Below, in pieces: positions 13,885-17,945 of a stretch of DNA of 17,945 nt. The stretch lies in contig DHVE01000079.1 of assembly GCA_002412495.1 (NCBI GenBank), forward strand, positions 1-17,945, read 5' to 3'. The translations under genes were made by a program, and so were the position numbers. The notes beneath the pieces were generated by a model. It searched no databases. It had not been told where the DNA came from and saw only the letters and a list, made by a program, of their open reading frames with translations. Source of the DNA: Betaproteobacteria bacterium UBA5216. GTDB lineage: Bacteria; Pseudomonadota; Gammaproteobacteria; Burkholderiales; SG8-41. Numbering within the stretch: position 1 is the stretch's first letter; each line of letters begins with the position of its first letter.

Positions 13885-15132
13885 ATGCCCCTCTCTCTAC
13901 AAAGCGCACTGGGTCTCACCGCGCTGCTGGCCCTCACCTGGGCTATCAGCGAAAACCGCCGCACCGTCCCATGGCGCATCGTTATTTCCGGCGTGATCCT
14001 GATGGTGGTGATGGCGGCACTGTTGCTGAAAGTGCCGCTCTTCAAACAGTTTTTCTTTTCGCTGAACGACGGATTGATTGCGCTGGAAAAAGCCACGCAG
14101 ACCGGCACCGCATTTGTGTTCGGTTACCTCGGCGGCGGCGCCGTGCCGTTTGCGGAACTACCGCAGACCTCCAGCTTCATTCTGGCCTTTCGCGCATTGC
14201 CGTTGATCCTGGTGGTGAGCGCGTTGTCATCACTGCTGTTTTACTGGCGCGTGCTGCCGCTGATCGTGCGCGCGATGTCGTGGGCGCTGGAAAAAACGAT
14301 GGGGGTAGGCGGCGCGGTGGGGTTGTCGACGGCGGCCAACGTGTTTGTCGGCATGGTGGAAGCGCCGCTGGTAATCCGGCCTTATTTGCAACAGATGAGC
14401 CGCGGCGAATTTTTCATCGTGATGACCGGCGGCATGGCGGGCGTCGCGGGCACAATGATGGTGCTCTACGCCAGCATCCTAGGGCCGGTGGTGCCGGAGG
14501 CCATGGGGCACATACTCTCGGCGTCTTTGATCACCGCGCCGGCAGCGATTGTGATCGCGGCGCTGATGGTGCCGCCCGTGGGGGCGCCCACGGCAGGCAC
14601 GCTGACGGCCGCGCAGGAGTCGCAAAGCGCGATGGATGCGATCACGCGCGGCACGGTCGATGGTCTTGCGCTCCTGCTGAATATCATCGCCATGCTGATT
14701 GTGCTGATCGCGCTGGTGACACTCGCCAATTTTGCACTGGGGCTATTGCCGGAAATCGGCGGCAAGGCGGTCACGCTGCAACGCGTGCTCGGGGCGGTGA
14801 TGGCGCCGCTGGTGTGGCTGATCGGCATTCCATGGGAAGAAGCGCCACACGCGGGCGCGCTGATGGGTAGCAAGACCATACTCAACGAATTCATTGCCTA
14901 TCGCGAAATGGCGCAACTGCCCGCCAGCGCGTTATCTGAACGCAGCCGTGTGATCATGACTTACGCGCTGTGCGGCTTCGCGAACTTCGGCAGTCTCGGC
15001 ATCATGATCGGCGGTCTCGCGACCATGGTGCCGTCGCGGCGCGATGAGATTGTGTCGCTCGGCATGCGATCCATAGTGTCGGGCACGCTGGCCACGATGA
15101 TCGCTGGCGCCGTCATCGGGCTGTTAATATAA
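13885..15132 (+). CDS. CNT-family nucleoside transporter
   Basis: Concentrative nucleoside transporters carry nucleosides inwards with H+ or Na+ across the inner membrane. The 415-residue product has multiple hydrophobic spans and the family landmarks QTGTAFVFGYLGG (72-84), STAANVFVGMVEAPLVIRPY (148-167), KTILNEFIAY (330-339) and ALCGFANFGSLGIMIGGL (361-378). Glu159, Glu335, Asn367 and Ser370 match known substrate-contact positions, but the usual Gln-Thr before the first glutamate is Met157-Val158, so specificity may differ from classical NupC. ATG 13885 is adjacent to AGGA, with AAGG at 13871-13874 at a better distance. It may be transcribed separately from cysS, across the palindromic repeat. 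Confidence 0.9.
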   Translation: MPLSLQSALGLTALLALTWAISENRRTVPWRIVISGVILMVVMAALLLKVPLFKQFFFSLNDGLIALEKATQTGTAFVFGYLGGGAVPFAELPQTSSFILAFRALPLILVVSALSSLLFYWRVLPLIVRAMSWALEKTMGVGGAVGLSTAANVFVGMVEAPLVIRPYLQQMSRGEFFIVMTGGMAGVAGTMMVLYASILGPVVPEAMGHILSASLITAPAAIVIAALMVPPVGAPTAGTLTAAQESQSAMDAITRGTVDGLALLLNIIAMLIVLIALVTLANFALGLLPEIGGKAVTLQRVLGAVMAPLVWLIGIPWEEAPHAGALMGSKTILNEFIAYREMAQLPASALSERSRVIMTYALCGFANFGSLGIMIGGLATMVPSRRDEIVSLGMRSIVSGTLATMIAGAVIGLLI

Positions 15133-15190
15133 CCCGTTGTTTTTAAAGTATTTTTAAGCCTTGTCGTGGCGTGGCATAGCCATGGGCGCG

Positions 15191-15218
15191 GCAGGTTGGG
15201 AGGCAAGGCCCGACCTGC
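15191..15218. terminator. Hairpin in the convergent gap between the CNT transporter and dnaJ
   Basis: GCAGGTTGGG (15191-15200) pairs with CCCGACCTGC (15209-15218), nine Watson-Crick pairs plus one U-G pair, with an eight-base loop. It sits in the 113-base gap between the stops of two convergent genes and probably ends one or both transcripts. There is no proper T-tract on either side, though T-rich runs occur upstream at about 15139-15158. Confidence 0.55.
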
Positions 15219-15245
15219 GAAAACTTTAATAACGGCGAGCGTTTG

Positions 15246-16370
15246 TTACAACTGCTGGCCGAAAAATTCCTTTACCTTTTTCATCCAACCTTTGGCGCGC
15301 GGATTGTGTTCGCCTGAGCTGCGCTGATCAATGGATTCAAGCTCCTGCAGCAGTTCACGTTGCCGCGCGGTGAGATTCACAGGTGTTTCAACGACCACGT
15401 GGCACATCAGGTCGCCGTGTGTGCTGGAACGCACGCCTTTGATGCCCTTGCCGCGCAGCCGAAAAATTTTTCCCGACTGGGTTTCGGCCGGAATCTTGAT
15501 CTTGGCGTAACCATCGAGCGTGGGAATTTCAATGTCGCCGCCCAGTGCCGCCGTGGTAAAGCTCACCGGCATTTCGCAATGCAAATCATTGTGTTCGCGC
15601 TGGAACACCGCATGCGGCTTGATATGGATGACGACATACAAGTCGCCCGACGGGCCGCCGTTCATGCCCGCTTCGCCTTCACCTGACAGGCGTATGCGAT
15701 CGCCTTCATCCACGCCAGACGGAATTTTTACCGACAGTGTCTTGTGCTGCTTCACCCGTCCCGCGCCGCTGCACGTGCCGCAGGGGCTCGCGATCATCTT
15801 GCCGCTACCGTGGCATTTAGGGCAGGTTTGCTGAATGGAGAAAAAGCCCTGTTGCATGCGCACCTGGCCCTGGCCCTTGCAGGTGGAGCAGGTGGTAGGC
15901 TGCGTACCCGCTTTCGCGCCGGTGCCTTTGCAGGTGCCGCATTCCTCGAGCGCGGGAATACGGATGCGTGTTTCGGTGCCGCGCGCGGCTTCTTCGAGCG
16001 AGACTTCAAGGTTGTAGCGCAGGTCGGCGCCGCGATACACGCTGGAGCGCTGACGTCCGCCACCGAAGATATCGCCGAAGATATCGCCGAACGCATCGGC
16101 CATGTTGCTGTAACCCGCTCCAGCGCCCGCCGCGGCCGAAGGATCAACACCCGCATGGCCGTACTGGTCGTACGCCGCCCGCTTGTTGGCATCGGACAAA
16201 ATTTCGTAGGCTTCCTTGGCCTCCTTGAAATTGCCTTCGGCCTTGGGGTTATCCGGGTTGCGATCCGGGTGCCATTTCATCGCGAGCTTGCGGTAGGACT
16301 TTTTGATTTCCTCGTCCGATGCATCGCGATTGATGCCAAGCACTTCGTAGTAGTCTTTTTTTTGGGCCAT
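15246..16370 (-). CDS. dnaJ: Chaperone protein DnaJ
   Basis: DnaJ (Hsp40) delivers unfolded clients to DnaK and stimulates its ATPase in the cytosol. The 374-residue type I protein has the J domain (about 5-70, HPD at 34-36), a Gly/Phe-rich linker (about 75-105), the zinc domain with four CxxCxGxG repeats (Cys144/147, 161/164, 183/186, 197/200) and the C-terminal substrate-binding domains. All key residues are present and the length is normal. ATG 16370 is the family start; the sequence just upstream on the minus strand shows no Shine-Dalgarno, unusual for a heat-shock gene. It lies 121 bases downstream of dnaK, and that gap contains an inverted repeat. Confidence 0.98.
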   Translation of the reverse strand: MAQKKDYYEVLGINRDASDEEIKKSYRKLAMKWHPDRNPDNPKAEGNFKEAKEAYEILSDANKRAAYDQYGHAGVDPSAAAGAGAGYSNMADAFGDIFGDIFGGGRQRSSVYRGADLRYNLEVSLEEAARGTETRIRIPALEECGTCKGTGAKAGTQPTTCSTCKGQGQVRMQQGFFSIQQTCPKCHGSGKMIASPCGTCSGAGRVKQHKTLSVKIPSGVDEGDRIRLSGEGEAGMNGGPSGDLYVVIHIKPHAVFQREHNDLHCEMPVSFTTAALGGDIEIPTLDGYAKIKIPAETQSGKIFRLRGKGIKGVRSSTHGDLMCHVVVETPVNLTARQRELLQELESIDQRSSGEHNPRAKGWMKKVKEFFGQQL

Positions 16371-16392
16371 GGTTTAAAGGGCGTGGGGCGTG

Positions 16393-16471
16393 GAGGGGTG
16401 AGGAGTAAGGCGTATGGCGTATGGCGATTAAACGCGGAAGGGGCGAGGCGCTGTTATACGCCTCACCCCTC
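16393..16471. repeat. GTGAGG-type inverted repeat in the dnaK-dnaJ gap
   Basis: GAGGGGTGAGG (16393-16403) is matched exactly by CCTCACCCCTC (16461-16471). The pairing extends past a five-base bulge: GGCGTAT at 16409-16415, with a second copy at 16416-16422, can pair with ATACGCC at 16456-16462, sharing its last bases. Further GGCG- and GAGG-rich sequence surrounds the arms. The element lies in the 121 bases between the dnaK stop and the dnaJ start, inside what should be one transcript. Its composition is like that of the repeats in the trpB-trpA and ppiB-lpxH gaps. Confidence 0.65.
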
Positions 16472-16491
16472 TCGCCTGAGGCCTTACGCTG

Positions 16492-17945
16492 TTATTTCTT
16501 GTCTTTCACCTCGGTGTATTCAGCATCCACGACATTGCCGTCATCTTTCTTGGCATCCGCCTTGGCGTCACCGCCGGCAGCTCCCGCGGATGCGCCGCCG
16601 GCGTTACCTTGGGCCTGCTGTTTGGCCTGTTCCGCCGCGTACATTTTTTCCGCGAGCTTTTGCGAGGCTTCGGCCAGCGCCTTGGATTTGGCTTCGATGG
16701 TGTCCTTGTCTTCGGACTTCAGCGATTCCTCGGCTTCCTTCAGCGCGGCTTCGATCTTGCCCTTTTCATCGGCGGTCAGTTGCTCGCCGTGATCCTTCAG
16801 CATCTTTTGCACCGAATGCACCAGCGCATCGCACTGGTTACGCGCGGTGACGAGTTCCAGCGCCTTCTTGTCTTCCTCGGCATGCGCTTCGGCGTCTTTC
16901 ACCATGCGCTGGATTTCTTCTTCGCTCAAACCTGAACTGGCCTGAATCTTGATTTTGTTTTCCTTGCCGGTGGCCTTGTCTTTCGCCGACACGTGCAGGA
17001 TGCCGTTGGCGTCGATGTCGAACGTCACCTCGATCTGCGGCATGCCGCGCGGCGCGGGCGGGATATCCGTCAGGTTGAACTGGCCCAGTGACTTGTTTGC
17101 CTTGGCCACTTCGCGCTCGCCCTGCAGCACGTGAATGGTTACCGCGGTCTGGCTGTCTTCGGCCGTCGAGAACACTTGGTTCGCCTTGGTGGGAATCGTG
17201 GTGTTTTTCTGGATGAGCTTGGTCATCACGCCACCCAGCGTTTCAATGCCGAGCGACAACGGCGTCACGTCGAGCAGCAGCACGTCTTTCACGTCACCTT
17301 TCAGCACGCCCGCCTGAATGGCGGCGCCCACGGCAACGGCTTCGTCGGGGTTCACGTCCTTGCGCGGCTCTTTGCCGAATACTTCCTTCACTTTCTCCTG
17401 CACCTTCGGCATGCGCGTCTGGCCGCCGACGAGAATCACGTCCTGAATGTCGGAGATTTTGACGCCCGCGTCCTTGATGGCGATTTCGCAGGGTTTGATG
17501 GTGCGCTCGATCAGTTCTTCGACCAGCGACTCAAATTTCGCGCGGGTGATTTTGATCGCCAGATGCTTCGGGCCCGATTGATCGGCGGTGATGTACGGCA
17601 GATTCACTTCGGTTTGCTGCGAGCTCGACAATTCAATTTTTGCTTTCTCGGCGGCATCTTTCAGGCGTTGCAACGCCAGCATGTCCTTCCGGAGATCGAC
17701 GCCGGATTCTTTTTTGAATTCGTCGCACAGATAATCCATCAGGCGCTGGTCGAAATCTTCGCCGCCGAGGAAGGTGTCGCCGTTGGTGGACAACACCTCG
17801 AACTGGTGCTCGCCATCGATTTCGGCGATTTCGATGATGGAGATATCGAACGTGCCGCCACCGAGGTCATACACCGCGATTTTGCGGTCGCCCTTTTGCT
17901 TGTCCATGCCGAAGGCGAGCGCGGCCGCCGTCGGCTCGTTGATGA
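16492..17945 (-). CDS. dnaK: Chaperone protein DnaK (N-terminal part outside the window)
   Basis: DnaK (Hsp70) binds and releases unfolded segments under ATP control with DnaJ and GrpE. The frame runs off the right edge. The first visible residues are INEPTAAALAFGMDKQKGD, then VYDLGGGTFDISI (phosphate 2 region), VLVGGQTRMPKVQ (adenosine region), the linker DVLLLDVTPLSLGIETLGG, the substrate-binding beta-sandwich and the helical lid, ending EYTEVKDKK, the typical proteobacterial C-terminus. The internal ATG at 17907 is not the true start, since clear DnaK sequence precedes it. The lid tail (GNAGGASAGAAGGDAKADAKK) is low complexity, as is normal. About the first 170 residues are missing, and whether grpE lies upstream cannot be seen. 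Confidence 0.98.
   Translation of the reverse strand, partial: INEPTAAALAFGMDKQKGDRKIAVYDLGGGTFDISIIEIAEIDGEHQFEVLSTNGDTFLGGEDFDQRLMDYLCDEFKKESGVDLRKDMLALQRLKDAAEKAKIELSSSQQTEVNLPYITADQSGPKHLAIKITRAKFESLVEELIERTIKPCEIAIKDAGVKISDIQDVILVGGQTRMPKVQEKVKEVFGKEPRKDVNPDEAVAVGAAIQAGVLKGDVKDVLLLDVTPLSLGIETLGGVMTKLIQKNTTIPTKANQVFSTAEDSQTAVTIHVLQGEREVAKANKSLGQFNLTDIPPAPRGMPQIEVTFDIDANGILHVSAKDKATGKENKIKIQASSGLSEEEIQRMVKDAEAHAEEDKKALELVTARNQCDALVHSVQKMLKDHGEQLTADEKGKIEAALKEAEESLKSEDKDTIEAKSKALAEASQKLAEKMYAAEQAKQQAQGNAGGASAGAAGGDAKADAKKDDGNVVDAEYTEVKDKK

Noticed and set aside
13794..14870. 358-codon plus-strand frame overlapping the CNT gene
   Set aside because: It is Arg/Gly/His-rich shadow sequence in a frame different from the CNT gene and starts inside the palindromic repeat.
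15744..16850. 368-codon plus-strand frame across dnaJ and the dnaJ-dnaK gap
   Set aside because: Antisense to DnaJ and DnaK, which are complete in motifs; its sequence is low-complexity shadow.
17905..17907. Internal ATG as the DnaK start
   Set aside because: The frame continues to the window edge with INEPTAAALAFG, which is conserved DnaK sequence, so the gene is simply cut by the window.

Overview
This window carries ordinary housekeeping genes of a GC-rich Gram-negative bacterium, most likely a betaproteobacterium or a close gammaproteobacterial relative. Three things point there: the trpB-trpA-accD-folC-dedD-cvpA-purF gene order, the cysS gene divergent from a TPR/cyclophilin/cyclophilin/lpxH block (lpxH implies lipid A synthesis), and a dnaK-dnaJ pair. 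I see no rRNA, tRNA, CRISPR array, phage gene or transposase.

Layout. Plus strand, 1-5958: the end of trpB, then trpA, accD, folC, a DedD-like SPOR protein, cvpA and purF in one tight co-directional block. It includes two 4-base ATGA overlaps (trpA/accD and dedD/cvpA). Plus strand, 5990-7904: a PaiB-family FMN-binding protein and a DadA-type D-amino acid dehydrogenase, 7 bases apart. At 7905-8109 there is a 205-base leader for a Cys/Met-metabolism PLP enzyme (8110-9342). Minus strand, 12070 down to 9433: a secreted TPR protein, an exported cyclophilin, a cytosolic cyclophilin and lpxH. Plus strand, 12304-15132: cysS, a palindromic repeat pair and a CNT-family nucleoside transporter. Minus strand, 17945 down to 15246: dnaK (its 5' part lies outside the window) and dnaJ.

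The strongest non-coding signal is in the leader at 7934-8110. A TTGACA-N17-TAACTT promoter would start transcription a few bases before an RNA element that matches the SAM-II (SAM-alpha) riboswitch in stem, loop and conserved tail. This is followed by a small hairpin, then a textbook Rho-independent terminator, then the ribosome binding site and the ATG. The downstream gene is of the sulfhydrylase/cystathionine gamma-synthase family, so feedback control of methionine synthesis by S-adenosylmethionine is the natural reading. The riboswitch class is known; the notable points are its apparent host group and its coupling to a terminator.

Other things worth attention are GTGAGG-type inverted repeats in three intra-operon gaps (trpB-trpA, cyclophilin-lpxH, dnaK-dnaJ), a face-to-face pair of dRS3-like palindromes behind cysS, a CNT transporter whose usual Gln-Thr-Glu substrate motif reads Met-Val-Glu, and an abrupt change of codon use with extra residues near the C-terminus of CysS. 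I found no wholly new system.
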